64,000 nt of DNA from Rebecca billardiae RCC1528. Taxonomy: Eukaryota; Haptophyta. Below are positions 10,395-20,103 of the stretch, piece by piece (position 1 is the first letter of the stretch; every line of letters begins with the position of its first letter). The DNA lies in assembly GCA_965240325.2 (NCBI GenBank), contig OZ251224.1:1240001-1304000 (forward strand). Reading direction: 5' to 3'. Both the position numbers and the translations under genes were made by a program. The notes under the pieces are model-generated. The model made no database searches, had not been told where the DNA came from, and saw nothing but the letters and a program-made list of their open reading frames with translations.

Positions 10395-13300
10395 ATGGCG
10401 GCCGACGATGCATGCGCACGTGGACACACCACCCGCCCACATTGGGCTGACGGGCAGCCGCCAGACGACGTGGCCGACCTGTACCTGCACGCCGTGGACG
10501 CGTTCGCCGAGGAGGTGGCACTCGTCGCACACCACGGCGAGGCGTGGACGTACGCGCAGCTGTTTGGGCGGGCGGTGGCCTGCTGCGCGCTGCTGCGGGC
10601 CGCGCATGGCGTCCGCGACGGGCAAGTCGTCGCTGTCGCGATCGACGAGGGCGCTGAGCTCGCGCTCGCACTGGTCACGCTTATGATCGTCGGCGCGGTC
10701 ATCGTGCCCCTCAACGCGTCTGATCCGCCCGGGCGCCTGCGCGGCATGCTCGATGACGCGGCTGCCACGCTCGTGATCGGCGCCGCCGCGCACATGCCAC
10801 TGCTTGCGCGGCTGGGCGTGCAGGCGGTCGATGCCGCCGCGCTCGTGGCGGCGGGGCCCGCAGATCTTGGCAGCACTCGCAGCGAGCTCGGCGCGTGCGC
10901 GCGCAGAGGCCGCGACACGCCCCGCGCCCTCTCGCACATCTTCTTCACCTCGGGCTCGACCGGTCGGCCGAAGGGGTGCGTGGTGTCGCGGCGCGCGCTC
11001 GGAGCCTTCTGCCCCGCCAACTGCCAGGCGCGCGCGGTCGAGCGTGGCGACGTGGTGCTCGTCGCGAGCCCGCTCACCTTCGACCCCTGCCTCGGAGACG
11101 TGGCGTCGGCGCTCACCTGCGGCGCGGCGCTCGCGCTCGCGCCGCGCGCCGCACTCGCGGCCGACCTGCGCGGCTGCATCGAGCGCGCGCGCGCCACACA
11201 CGTCACCACCACACCGACGGCGTGGCGCGCCGTCGACGCCGGCGCGGCGCCGCCGCCGTCGCTCAAGGTGGTCGCGCTGGGCGGCGAGCCCATGCCAACC
11301 GCGCTCGCGGACGCGTGGGGCGGCCGCGTGTCCCTCTTCAACACGTACGGCACCACCGAGTGCACCGTCTACCAGGCGGCCGCGCGCGTGCGCTCCGGCG
11401 CGGACGCGCGGCTGGTGGGCGGCGCGTATCACGGCACAGTGCTGCTGCTGGCCGCGGCCGAGGGCTCGGACTGGCGGCGCACGGTGGAGGAGGGCAGCGG
11501 CGAGGTGGGCGAGATCTGGATCGGCGGCGCGCAGGTGGGCGAGGGCTACCTCTGCGCCGAGCGCGACTCGGCCGCAGACCGCTTCGTCGAGCTGAGCGAC
11601 GCCGACGACGTGGCCCTCGCGCACGGCTGCCGCCGGCTGTTTCGGACGGGCGACTTGGCGCGCGCGAGTGCGCGCGGCTGGGAGCTGTGCGGCCGGCGGG
11701 ACGCGATGGTCAAGGTACGAGGCCGGCGGCTGGAGTGTGGGGAGGTCGAGGCGGCGGTGGAGAGCGCGGCGCCTCTCCTCGTGAGCGCCGTGTGCGCCCA
11801 CACAGACGCGAGCGGCGCGCTCGTCGCGTGGTGCGCCCTCCGCGCAGCCCCCGGGCCGGGCGGCGCCGAGGGTGGCGGAGCTGAGCTCAGCGCGCGCGAT
11901 GGCGACCGCGCCCCGCCGTCCAAGGCCGACGGGGCGCGGGAGGGCAGGGCGTGCGCCGCGGAGCAGCGCGAGCGCGTCACATGCCGCGCGCTCCGCGCCC
12001 TCACCGCACGCACCGTGCCCGCGTGGATGGTGCCAGCGCGCTTCTGCCCCACCCCGGGAGGCGCGCTGCCGACCACAGCGAGCGGCAAGGTGGACCGGCA
12101 CGCGATGCGCGCGGCGGCGGAGGCGACGCCGGCGCTCCCGGAGGCGGAGGGTGGGCACGGTCTGCGCACGCCGGCCGAGCGCGCGGTCGCGCGCGCGTGG
12201 GCGATCGCGCTTGACCTGCCAGAGGCCTCGCTCGGTCCGGACTCCGACTTCCTTGAGCTCGGCGGCGAGTCGCTCGCGGCGCTGCGCGCGTGCCGCGAGC
12301 TCGCGCGGCAGGAGCGGGCGGCGTCGGGCGCGACGCCGGGCGCGGCCTCGGCCCAGCTGCCCGCCGGGCGCGTGGACGCCGATCCCTGGGGCGCGGTGCT
12401 GGCGGTCGGCCCCCTCGAGCTGCTCCGCCGCCCGGTGCTGCGGGACTTTGCGAGGTACGCGCGACCACACCTCGATCTCGAGCTCGAGATGCGCGGAGGG
12501 GGAGAGGAGGCGGCGGCGCAGGATGGCGCGAGCGCGGCGGGCGCGGCACGCCGCGCGCCGGAGAGCGGCGAGGAGCGCGACGACGACGACGACGACGACG
12601 ACGACGGCGGGGCTGAGGAGGGGGGCAGCGCGGAGGGCGGCGCGCTGGCGGACGCGCAGCTCGCCGCCCTCGCGTGCCGCGCCGCCGCGCTCGGCCTGCC
12701 CCTCGTGCTGCGCCAGCTGGTGCTGGGCGTCGCAGCGTGCCGCGCCGCGCTGCCGCGGATCGTGCGCGCCGCGTGCGCGGACGGGCAGCTCGGCTGCGTC
12801 AGCGAGTGCCTCGACATCGAGCGCGGCTGTGCGCGCGAGAAGGCTCTGAACGGCGAGCGCGCCATGCACGCGGCCGCGCGCTCGCCCGAGCCTGCCGTCG
12901 TGTCCGCCATCGCGAGCGCGGGCGGCTCCACAGCGGAGGCTGACGCGGACGGACAGACCCCGTGGCACAAGGCGGCGCGTGCCGGTGCTTCGGCGCGCGT
13001 GCTCGACGCGCTCGCGGACGCCGCAGCCGCGGCGGGCGCGCGCACCGCGGCGTCCAGCCGGGCTCGTCGAGCAGCCCCCCGCCGCGGCGGAGCCGGCGGC
13101 GGCCACCGGCACAAGCGCGAGATCGACGCGTCAGCGGCGGCAGCCATCGTGACCGCCGAGCTGGGGCTGCTCGACCGGTGGCAGCGCACGCCGCTGCACT
13201 GGGCGGCGCTCAACGGGCACGCGCACGTCGCGGAGTGGTTGCTCCGCGCGGGCGCGGACAAGAATGCGATCGACGCCGAGCACGAGACAGCGCTGCAGAT

Positions 13301-13436
13301 GGCGGAGCGCCGCGCGCTCTGCTCCGCGGCCGATCGTGCGGGTGCAGGCCCGCCCGCGCGATGGTCGTCCGTCGCAAAGGTGCTTGGCGGCGCGGGCACG
13401 ACGCGCGCGCTCAAGGCCAAGCAGCTGCCACACTGA
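10395..13436 (+). CDS. NRPS-like adenylation - carrier (PCP) - ankyrin repeat protein
   Basis: About 1,013 residues. The adenylation (ANL superfamily) domain occupies residues ~10-580, with A3 FTSGSTGRPKG (~185), A5 NTYGTTE (~315), A7 FRTGDLA (~416), A8 MVKVRGRRLECGEVE and A10 TASGKVDR (~562). A carrier domain follows (about 585-650) with LGGESL, where Ser would take 4'-phosphopantetheine. After a linker with a run of ten Asp (~727) come ankyrin-like repeats (~810-980; TPWHKAARAG, TPLHWAALNGHAHVAEWLLRAGADKN). The A-PCP core resembles ACSF4/AASDH (beta-alanine/aminoadipate-activating) proteins, but the PQQ repeats of AASDH are replaced by ankyrins and no condensation or reductase domain follows. 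I chose ATG 10395; ATG 10311 is in frame upstream. Substrate unknown; probably an amino or carboxylic acid loaded on its own carrier. Confidence 0.85.
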   Translation: MAADDACARGHTTRPHWADGQPPDDVADLYLHAVDAFAEEVALVAHHGEAWTYAQLFGRAVACCALLRAAHGVRDGQVVAVAIDEGAELALALVTLMIVGAVIVPLNASDPPGRLRGMLDDAAATLVIGAAAHMPLLARLGVQAVDAAALVAAGPADLGSTRSELGACARRGRDTPRALSHIFFTSGSTGRPKGCVVSRRALGAFCPANCQARAVERGDVVLVASPLTFDPCLGDVASALTCGAALALAPRAALAADLRGCIERARATHVTTTPTAWRAVDAGAAPPPSLKVVALGGEPMPTALADAWGGRVSLFNTYGTTECTVYQAAARVRSGADARLVGGAYHGTVLLLAAAEGSDWRRTVEEGSGEVGEIWIGGAQVGEGYLCAERDSAADRFVELSDADDVALAHGCRRLFRTGDLARASARGWELCGRRDAMVKVRGRRLECGEVEAAVESAAPLLVSAVCAHTDASGALVAWCALRAAPGPGGAEGGGAELSARDGDRAPPSKADGAREGRACAAEQRERVTCRALRALTARTVPAWMVPARFCPTPGGALPTTASGKVDRHAMRAAAEATPALPEAEGGHGLRTPAERAVARAWAIALDLPEASLGPDSDFLELGGESLAALRACRELARQERAASGATPGAASAQLPAGRVDADPWGAVLAVGPLELLRRPVLRDFARYARPHLDLELEMRGGGEEAAAQDGASAAGAARRAPESGEERDDDDDDDDDGGAEEGGSAEGGALADAQLAALACRAAALGLPLVLRQLVLGVAACRAALPRIVRAACADGQLGCVSECLDIERGCAREKALNGERAMHAAARSPEPAVVSAIASAGGSTAEADADGQTPWHKAARAGASARVLDALADAAAAAGARTAASSRARRAAPRRGGAGGGHRHKREIDASAAAAIVTAELGLLDRWQRTPLHWAALNGHAHVAEWLLRAGADKNAIDAEHETALQMAERRALCSAADRAGAGPPARWSSVAKVLGGAGTTRALKAKQLPH

Positions 13437-13501
13437 CGACAGGCTCGAGATGAGCTGTCGTCGCTGGCTGATGATGAGCTACCACAGTACGACTTCGACT
13501 G

Positions 13502-13570
13502 ATTCTATGAGTTAACGACACAGGTATGACGGCGCAGGTCTCCTGATTCGTCGGCGGCAGTGCTCGATCG
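13502..13570. repeat. 69-bp dispersed repeat, copy 2
   Basis: Same orientation as the copy at 6907-6975, with only a handful of substitutions across 69 bp. It lies just 3' of the adenylation-ankyrin gene. Confidence 0.85.
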
Positions 13571-13722
13571 ATACAGTACTCATCATCAGCATCATTGGCA
13601 GTAGCCTACTGTACTGAGTAGCAGTATAGTCGTCATCTTTCTTAGTCTGTACAAGTACCGCGTCGTTATTCCTGTAATTAATACAGCACCAGCAAGGTTC
13701 AAGGTCGGGCGCTGAACAGAAA

Positions 13723-14418
13723 GTGATGATGGCGGCGGTGTTACTCCTGCCCGCGGTGCTTGCTTGGCCGGGGGCTACGCATGGTAGGGCACATGGGCAT
13801 GGCAATGGCTTGCTCGGCGCCACGCATGCGAGGATGCATGCGCATGGCCCTCGAGCAGCGCACCCTGGTGCTGCGTCGAGGGTGGTCGCATCGGCATCGA
13901 GGGACAGGCTGGTCCAAATTCGATCCGCGACAGCTGCGGACGCTGGCATCATTCGCGACTTTGTGCTGGAGCTCGCGCGATATGTTGGTATGGAGGACCA
14001 GGCGAAATTGAGTAGAGATGACTTCGCCACGGACCTGAGCGCAGGGCTATACTGGTGCGCGATTGCATCTCTGGACGAAGCGCCCGTGGGTTTCGCCCTC
14101 TGCTATTACACCTACTCCACGTGGGAGGGCAAGGGGCTGTACTTGGAGGACCTCTTTGTCCGACCGGATGCTCGCGGGCAAGGTGTAGGCATGAGTCTGA
14201 TGACGGCTGTCGCACAACGCGCGCTTGATAGCGGCTGCGCGCGCTTGCAGTGGCAGACCCTGGACACGAACCAGAATGCAATCGCATTCTACACGGGCCC
14301 ACGGATCGGAGCGAGTGAGCGCGTGGAAGACAATGATGTGCGCTGGTGCAACCTCATCATGCGGTCTCCGGAGATGAAGGCATTCGTGCAACGCGAGGTG
14401 CGGGGGGCTCACGAGTAG
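13723..14418 (+). CDS. GNAT acetyltransferase, spermidine/thialysine (SSAT) type
   Basis: 231 residues. The GNAT core (~63-225) carries CYYTYSTWEGKGLYLEDLFV followed by RPDARGQGVG (motif A, acetyl-CoA pyrophosphate loop, 147-156). The YSTWxGxxxYLEDLxVxPxxRGxGxG pattern is diagnostic of the diamine/thialysine N-acetyltransferase group, which transfers acetyl from acetyl-CoA to polyamines or thialysine. The first ~55 residues form a hydrophobic segment (AAVLLLPAVLAW) plus a His/Gly/Ala-rich stretch, suggesting a signal or plastid-targeting presequence ahead of the enzyme. Downstream ATGs (residues 38 or 90) could give shorter forms. The family is secure; substrate and location are inferred. Confidence 0.8.
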   Translation: MMMAAVLLLPAVLAWPGATHGRAHGHGNGLLGATHARMHAHGPRAAHPGAASRVVASASRDRLVQIRSATAADAGIIRDFVLELARYVGMEDQAKLSRDDFATDLSAGLYWCAIASLDEAPVGFALCYYTYSTWEGKGLYLEDLFVRPDARGQGVGMSLMTAVAQRALDSGCARLQWQTLDTNQNAIAFYTGPRIGASERVEDNDVRWCNLIMRSPEMKAFVQREVRGAHE

Positions 14419-15406
14419 CTAGCGGGGCGTGCGCACATTCTCTTGCATGACGCTCAGCCGAGTGGCGGTGGTGCCAGCGTCATGATTCATGACTGACGTG
14501 GCTGAGCACTGGCTGGATACTCATCAAGCTTAGCTAGACTTAGCGAGTCTCTAGTCGATCCTGGATACTAGCTTAGTCGCCGCAGAGCGCCAAGATGATG
14601 TGGCGCGATGATGCGCGGCTGGGGATGATGCGCGGCGGCTGGCCGCTCGGATTGCTGCGCACGGCTGCGGCAGTGCCACTGTCACTGATGGTCCCGGAGT
14701 CCCCGGGACCGTTGGCACGACGATGCAGTTCGCAGCAGGTATAGTTCGCTCACGCATCATCGTCGCGGTATTCGCGGTGCAATGCCAATGGGCTCATCAC
14801 AGCCTCGTTACCGACGTCGTCCGAAGCGTGACAGCTGCTGATCATCGATCATCATCATCGCATCATCATCTTATATGCGCTGCTCGGCGGCGGTTATTAT
14901 TATAACGACAAAATCATCGGTCGTTATTCCGATGGATTCGTCTGAAACGTCGTCACCACTTTGACTTACTTACACCCGTCGGCCGTCGGAGTCAGTACTA
15001 TGTACTCTGTAGCCGTACACTCAGTACTCAGTGGCCGATGGCGGATCATGGATCGTACGTGGTTGATACTGACACAGTAACTGACACCACTAAGCGCTGT
15101 GCAGTGTACAGTGACTCAGTGAGTGCGCAATGTATACGTCCGATGAGAGTCGCGGACCGGACGGGCCACGTGGCACGTTGCCGTGGGCGTAGGCGCGGCG
15201 ACCCGCGCGCCGCGCCAGCAATCAGCAATGGCCGCAATACAGCAGCCACCCCCCCAACGCCGCCACGTGCCCTTGCCCAGCGGGCGAACTTGCCATCAAG
15301 TTGGAGGATGGCGCGCCGCTCCACGACGCTGCGCGCCGTACGGCACACTCTCCAACGGCACACGTCCTCAGGAATGTGGCTGAGGGCACGCAGCGGCGGC
15401 GCTCAA
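14419..15406. other. Intergenic region, no gene seen
   Basis: Lower GC with stops in all frames, plus short ATC/ATCATC runs (14840-14870). Frames near 15040-15400 are shadows of the transporter's 3' flank. Confidence 0.5.
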
Positions 15407-16729
15407 TCAATCCCGCTTGGTGTGCTTGCCGGGCCCGAAGGCGGCACGCAGCAGCACGTGCACGAGCATGGCCAAGGCGCCGCCCTGAAGCATGCCGTAG
15501 CGGTTGCACAGCAGCAGCGTCAAGCAGGCGGTGGCGTAGTGAGCCGTTGGCGCGCACCCGCTCACCAGCGAGTCCCACAGGAAGTCGAAGCCAGCGTACG
15601 CGCAGACAGTGGCGATGACCGCGCGCGGCACAAAGCCGATGACCGCAAACGTCTCGTGCACCACGAGGAAGACCATCGCGCAGACCACGGCGACCCAGCT
15701 CGATGCGCGGGTCAGCCCGCCGCACTTCTCGTGCACCGCCGTGTTCGAGAGCGCCAGGTAGTTGCTGGCGCCCGCCACGCAGCCGGCAGCCACCACCGCC
15801 GTGCCGTGCGCGCGCATCTCAGTCGGGACGTCGAGCTGCGTCGTGCTCTGGGCGAGGGCGAGGTTGAGGCACGTGTTCAGGATCGGGCCGACGAGTGCGG
15901 CGGAGACGACGTGGGACAGCCCGGGCCCACGGAGCAGCAGGTCCCAGCGCACCGCGCGCACGTCGAGCGACGCCCACAGCGTCCAGAACGGCCGGCCCTC
16001 GGTCGAGGGCAGCAGCCAGTGCGCAGACTGCGCCTCCTCGACCGACATGCCGCTGCCGACGCGCATGGCGTGCACGAGGGCGAAGACGAGGACGAGGGTG
16101 AGCGGCACGATCATGGGGTGCTCGCTCGAGCGCAACAGCAGCCAGAGCACCGCCCCCGCCGCCTGGCCCGGCAGCCAGAGCGCCACGCCGCTGCGTGTCG
16201 TCAGAAGCGCTTCGTTCTGCAGCAGCTCCGGCAGCGTCAGCGACGTCACGAGCTCGATGCTCATGTTCCACAGGTTCCAGCCGATCACGGCGAGGACGCC
16301 CGCCTTGACGGGCTCGGGGATCATCTCCGGCAGCCTCGCCGCCGCCGGGTGCCACGACATGGCGGTGAGCACCAGACCGGCAAGCACGCTCACGAGCGAT
16401 GCGCCGACAATCACTGTCGAGATCAGCTGGCATGTGGTATGCACCTCGGACTGGACCTCAGCGACCAGGTACGCGGCGAGCTGGCAGAGGCCAGGCATCA
16501 CCTCGTACCCAGGCGGCGTGATCATTGGCTGCTCGCATCGACTGCGCATCGTGACGAACGCCTGCGTGACGATGAAGCCGATGAGGTAATGCTTCACGGC
16601 AATGTCAAGGCTCGGCTCAAGGACGGGCCCCACGAAGAGCAGGGCCGAGAGCCCCGTGCAGTCGATGAAGACGTTCAGCCCGGTGAATATGCCGGCGACA
16701 AAGTCGCCGGCAGCCGACGCCGTCGCCAT
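15407..16729 (-). CDS. SulP-like (SLC26-type) anion transporter, core domain only
   Basis: 440 residues with about 11-12 hydrophobic segments and no soluble domain. The early segment SALLFVGPVLEPSLDIAVKH, the following IVTQAFVTMRS, then MITPPGYEVMPGLCQLAAYL align with the SulP N-terminal core. LPEMIPEPVKAGVLAVIGWN matches the conserved 'FIPxPVxxGFLxGxGW' helix of bacterial and fungal SulP-related proteins. The C-terminal STAS domain of canonical SLC26 proteins is absent. The start MATASAAGDFVAGIFTG is a good eukaryotic context (GCCATGG). The likely role is membrane transport of an inorganic or small organic anion; the ion cannot be told from sequence. Xanthine/uracil permeases share the fold and are the alternative. 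Confidence 0.6.
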   Translation of the reverse strand: MATASAAGDFVAGIFTGLNVFIDCTGLSALLFVGPVLEPSLDIAVKHYLIGFIVTQAFVTMRSRCEQPMITPPGYEVMPGLCQLAAYLVAEVQSEVHTTCQLISTVIVGASLVSVLAGLVLTAMSWHPAAARLPEMIPEPVKAGVLAVIGWNLWNMSIELVTSLTLPELLQNEALLTTRSGVALWLPGQAAGAVLWLLLRSSEHPMIVPLTLVLVFALVHAMRVGSGMSVEEAQSAHWLLPSTEGRPFWTLWASLDVRAVRWDLLLRGPGLSHVVSAALVGPILNTCLNLALAQSTTQLDVPTEMRAHGTAVVAAGCVAGASNYLALSNTAVHEKCGGLTRASSWVAVVCAMVFLVVHETFAVIGFVPRAVIATVCAYAGFDFLWDSLVSGCAPTAHYATACLTLLLCNRYGMLQGGALAMLVHVLLRAAFGPGKHTKRD

Positions 16730-16861
16730 GGGAGTGCACGAGGCTCGGCTTGCTGATCGGCGGCGGCCGTATTACTCAGTCGCCACTCGCCACCGTCCGG
16801 ACACATCTGCTCCCGGACTCGGGCCAGCCGCGCGCGCCGCAAGCGTCGCGATCGAGCAGAC

Positions 16862-18311
16862 TATGGCGGACGCGCCGCTCAACGCGCCCGTGCTGGTGAC
16901 TGCACGCGCATGGCGACCGCCGCGTCCGCGCGGTGGTATCGGCACTGACGGCGAGCCCCCACATCGTGCCCACGCGCTGTAATCCCTCCCCCACGCTGGG
17001 CGCTCGCAGGCCCCCACACACGCGGTGCGGGCAGAGCCTAAGGATGTGGTCGTGCATCCGATCGTGCTGCTGAACGCGGTGGATCACTACAACCGCGTCG
17101 CGCGCGACACGAAGCGGCGCGTAGTCGGGATTCTTCTCGGCGAGATCTCGAGGGTACGCGCTTCGCCCGCCTGCCTGCGTATTTCCCGTCGTGCGGCGCG
17201 ACCGCGCGGCATCCTGACGCGCCGCGCCAATCGTTCGACACTCGCTCGCGCGTGCAGGGCACGTACGACATCACGGCATCGTTTGCTGTGCCATTCGAGG
17301 AGGACGAGAAGGATCCATCCATCTGGTTCCTCGACCACAACTTCCTCGAGAACATGCACGCCATGTTCAAGAAAGTGAACGCGCGCGAGAAGATCATCGG
17401 CTGGTATTCGACTGGGCCGCGCATCCGCCCTGGGGTGCGCGCTCGGCACGCGGCGCGCGGCGCACGCGGAGCTCTCGGCAGCCTTCCCCGCGTGGCATTG
17501 CCAGCGCCGTTCCTCCCCAGGCGGCATGCCAGCACCGTAGCTGCTTGCCGCCGCCGCCCGTGCCGGACATGACCACATTCGCTGTTCTGGCGCGCGCGCC
17601 GACGCCCTGGCCGTTGCCCCCGCCCCCGCCGCGCAGGACATCAACATTGACAAGCTGATCCGCAGGTACACGCCCACGCCGTGCTACGTGATCATCGACG
17701 TGAAGCCGGTGTCGATGAAGATCCCGACGACGGCATACTACGCGGCGGAGGAGTCGAAGGGCGACGGCAACCCGCCGCAGTGGACCTTCAAGCACATGCC
17801 GTCCGAGATTGGCGCGCTCGAGGCGGAGGAGGTGGGCGTGGAGCACTTGCTGCGCGACGTCAAGGACACCACCATCTCGACGCTGGCCAACCAGGTCACG
17901 AGCAAGCTGGCGGCGATCAGGGGCCTGCAGGAGCGGCTAGGCGAGATCGACACGTACCTGAAGCAGGTGCTCGATGGCAAGCTCCCGATCAACCACCAGA
18001 TCATGTACATGCTGCAGGACGTGTTCAACCTGCTGCCCAACATCGCGGTCGAGGAGCTCGTGCGAGCCATGTCGATCAAGACCAACGACATGTCGCTCGC
18101 CATCTACCTGGCGTCGATCATCCGCTCCGTCGTCGCGCTGCACAACCTCATCAACAACAAGCTGGTGAACAAGGAGCGCGAGAAGTCCGCCGAGGAGAAG
18201 GAGAAGGAGCGCGAGCGGGAATCCAAGGACGCCAAGGAGAAAAAGGGTGCCGCGAGCAAGGAGGGCGGCGCGGCGGCCAGCAAGGCGGACAAGCCCAATG
18301 CTGACAAGTGA
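16862..18311 (+). CDS. PSMD7: 26S proteasome regulatory subunit RPN8/PSMD7, 4 exons
   Basis: Lid subunit of the 26S proteasome and partner of RPN11. The conserved MPN domain is spread over exons: [18 protein letters not shown] and [11 protein letters not shown] (exon 2), [20 protein letters not shown] and [14 protein letters not shown] (exon 3), then YVIIDVKP and [34 protein letters not shown] and [19 protein letters not shown] (exon 4), ending in a Lys/Glu-rich tail. The JAMM histidines are absent (GWYSTGP), as expected for the non-catalytic RPN8. Introns at 17154-17257 and 17435-17636 are clear and in frame. The first exon is less sure: ATG 16862 ([10 protein letters not shown]) joined through an intron ending near 17035 restores the frame into EPKDVVVHP. 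The stop is at 18309-18311. The gene is convergent with nothing and is followed by intergenic DNA. Confidence 0.9.
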
Positions 18312-19111
18312 TCGAGGCGGAGTTTGGCGCCAGCCGGCTGCCGACGACGCGCTGACGAAGCCGGATGGCGGCCGTTCTGCCCGCTGCTGACCCAACCAAT
18401 TCGGGCGTCGGCAGGCCGCTGCTGATGGTCAAAGCAGCTTCTGCGGCAGCACTGCGGCTGTCGACTGTCGGCCTGTCGAGACTCGAGTGTCGGCTGCGCT
18501 CGCGGCCGCACGCGCGCTGTCACATATGTCACATATATAGGACTTCGTTTATGGCGGGCCGTAACTAAGCTAGCGTATATTATTTTGACTACTGATTTCA
18601 TCAATGATTGAAATCATTTGAAATGAAATAATCCGTAAATGTAATCGCCTATGCTGATAAGTGATCGATAATGATTGCCTGTGCTGTCCGCCGCGACAGT
18701 GCCTAGCAGCTAGCTCGGTGCAGTGCGTGACTCAGTGCCGAGTGCGACGGTGCAGTGATGCTGATGATTTACGAATAATTATTAACGAGTCTCGGTATAT
18801 TGCCGTGATCGTCATCCGTTAGTAGCTAAGTGAGCAATACATCGTTACCAGCTGACGGACTGAGTCCAGAGTGAGACTCACTCACAGGTGGTATTACTTT
18901 CTATTAAGCTAAGCTACTGATATTGGCCCGGGTATAGTTACCGTAATCTAAGCCGGTAGAAGGCTAGCTATGCTGCAGCGCTAGCTTTTTGAAATTAGTT
19001 AGAAAGTAGTTCGGCTCAGTCTAAACCGGTCTGAAGGGGCGCCTGGTGATATGATACAGTACTCTGCTGCTCATCATTGAGTCAGACTCTTAGACGGACG
19101 ACGAGTGCGTC

Positions 19112-19192
<81 letters not shown>

Positions 19193-19310
19193 GTTATTAA
19201 TGGAGTATCATCTTCATGATATCTATGTATGCCAGTCGTAAGCTACTCGCTTAAGACTTCAGTCACTTATTAGCTAGTAAGCTAAGCGCGCGCTCACTCG
19301 ATCTGATCTA
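18312..19310. other. AT-richer intergenic region left of the viral element
   Basis: No coding signal. It contains a long (TA)n microsatellite at 19113-19189 and is full of stops on both strands. Confidence 0.6.
19113..19189. repeat. (TA)n microsatellite
   Basis: About 38 uninterrupted TA units. Confidence 0.97.
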
Positions 19311-19370
19311 CGGTCAGTGGTTTCTGTGGTTTGAGGTTGGTCAGGTTGGTTGGGTGGGGGTGGTGGCTGG
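19311..19370 (+). repeat. Outer fragment of a host inverted-repeat element, split by the viral insertion
   Basis: Begins CGGTCAGTGGTTT and continues GAGGTTGG..GGGTGGTGG. This is the outer end of the arm seen whole at 33288-33403 (reverse complement) and at 40104-40217. The viral terminal repeat starts at its inner end, so the rest of this arm is found on the far side of the virus (from 33104). Confidence 0.75.
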
Positions 19371-19614
19371 AGAGAGAGGGTATTACCTACTCACCAGGAC
19401 AGTTTACCCCCGGCCGCCGCGCCGTCACAAAATGGCCGGCACTCGCAGGTCATTTTCGCGCATCCGCGCACACCCTCCATCCCTCCCGCCCCTCCGAAAT
19501 CACCGGTGTTTGCCACCCGAAACGAGACTGGCAAATGCCGGTGATTTTCGCGCTGAAAACCATGCTTTCACAAGCGAAAATTTAGACGCCACTTCGATAC
19601 ACTGCGCGCTACGA
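19370..19614 (+). repeat. Left terminal inverted repeat (245 bp)
   Basis: Exact or near-exact reverse complement of 32859-33103, from the outer GAGAGAGAGGGTATTACC to the inner CACTGCGCGCTACGA. Homology stops abruptly at both edges. Confidence 0.95.
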
Positions 19615-19686
19615 TCCCGCCAAGACAAACCGAGGGCGGCCGCCGAAGCTTGCGAGCCGGCCAAGAACTACCAGTGATCCAAGGCC

Positions 19687-19910
19687 GAAGCTTTCGGATC
19701 TCGCTTTTCACCAGGACAGACCAGCGCATGCCAGTAAAACTCGCGAGGCGACCATGATTTTACCGGTGAAGCTTCGGGATCTCACTTTTAGAGGCCACTT
19801 CGAGCACTCCGCCAGGTTTTTCCACCAGGACAGACCAGAGCCCGCCAGTAAAAAAAGGCGACCATGCCGGCGAAGCTTCGGGGTCTCAACTTTAGAGAGG
19901 CCGACCATCC
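19687..19910 (+). repeat. Three imperfect direct repeats between left TIR and polymerase gene
   Basis: Units start at about 19687, 19768 and 19872 with GAAGCTTTCGGATCTC / GAAGCTTCGGGATCTC / GAAGCTTCGGGGTCTC. The first two also carry CACCAGGACAGACCAG and GCCAGTAAAA..GGCGACCATG blocks. The TIR itself contains the related CACCAGGACAG. The roughly 490 bp between TIR and polymerase hold no convincing gene, so these may be cis signals for replication, packaging or transcription. Confidence 0.75.
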
Positions 19911-20103
19911 CCAAAACATATTTCGATCCGCACTTAAGACTTGGGCCGAGCTCGCGCGACGATGTCGGCATCCCGGGCGGCCGCCGCCGACCCTCAGCCG
20001 CCGACCCGCCATCCGCGGAAAAAACTTAGGACTTGGGGGCCGAGCCAGCGGCGGACCAAAAGTGCGTTAGTTTGCAACGAAAATTTTCTGCGCCAGAGTA
20101 AGA

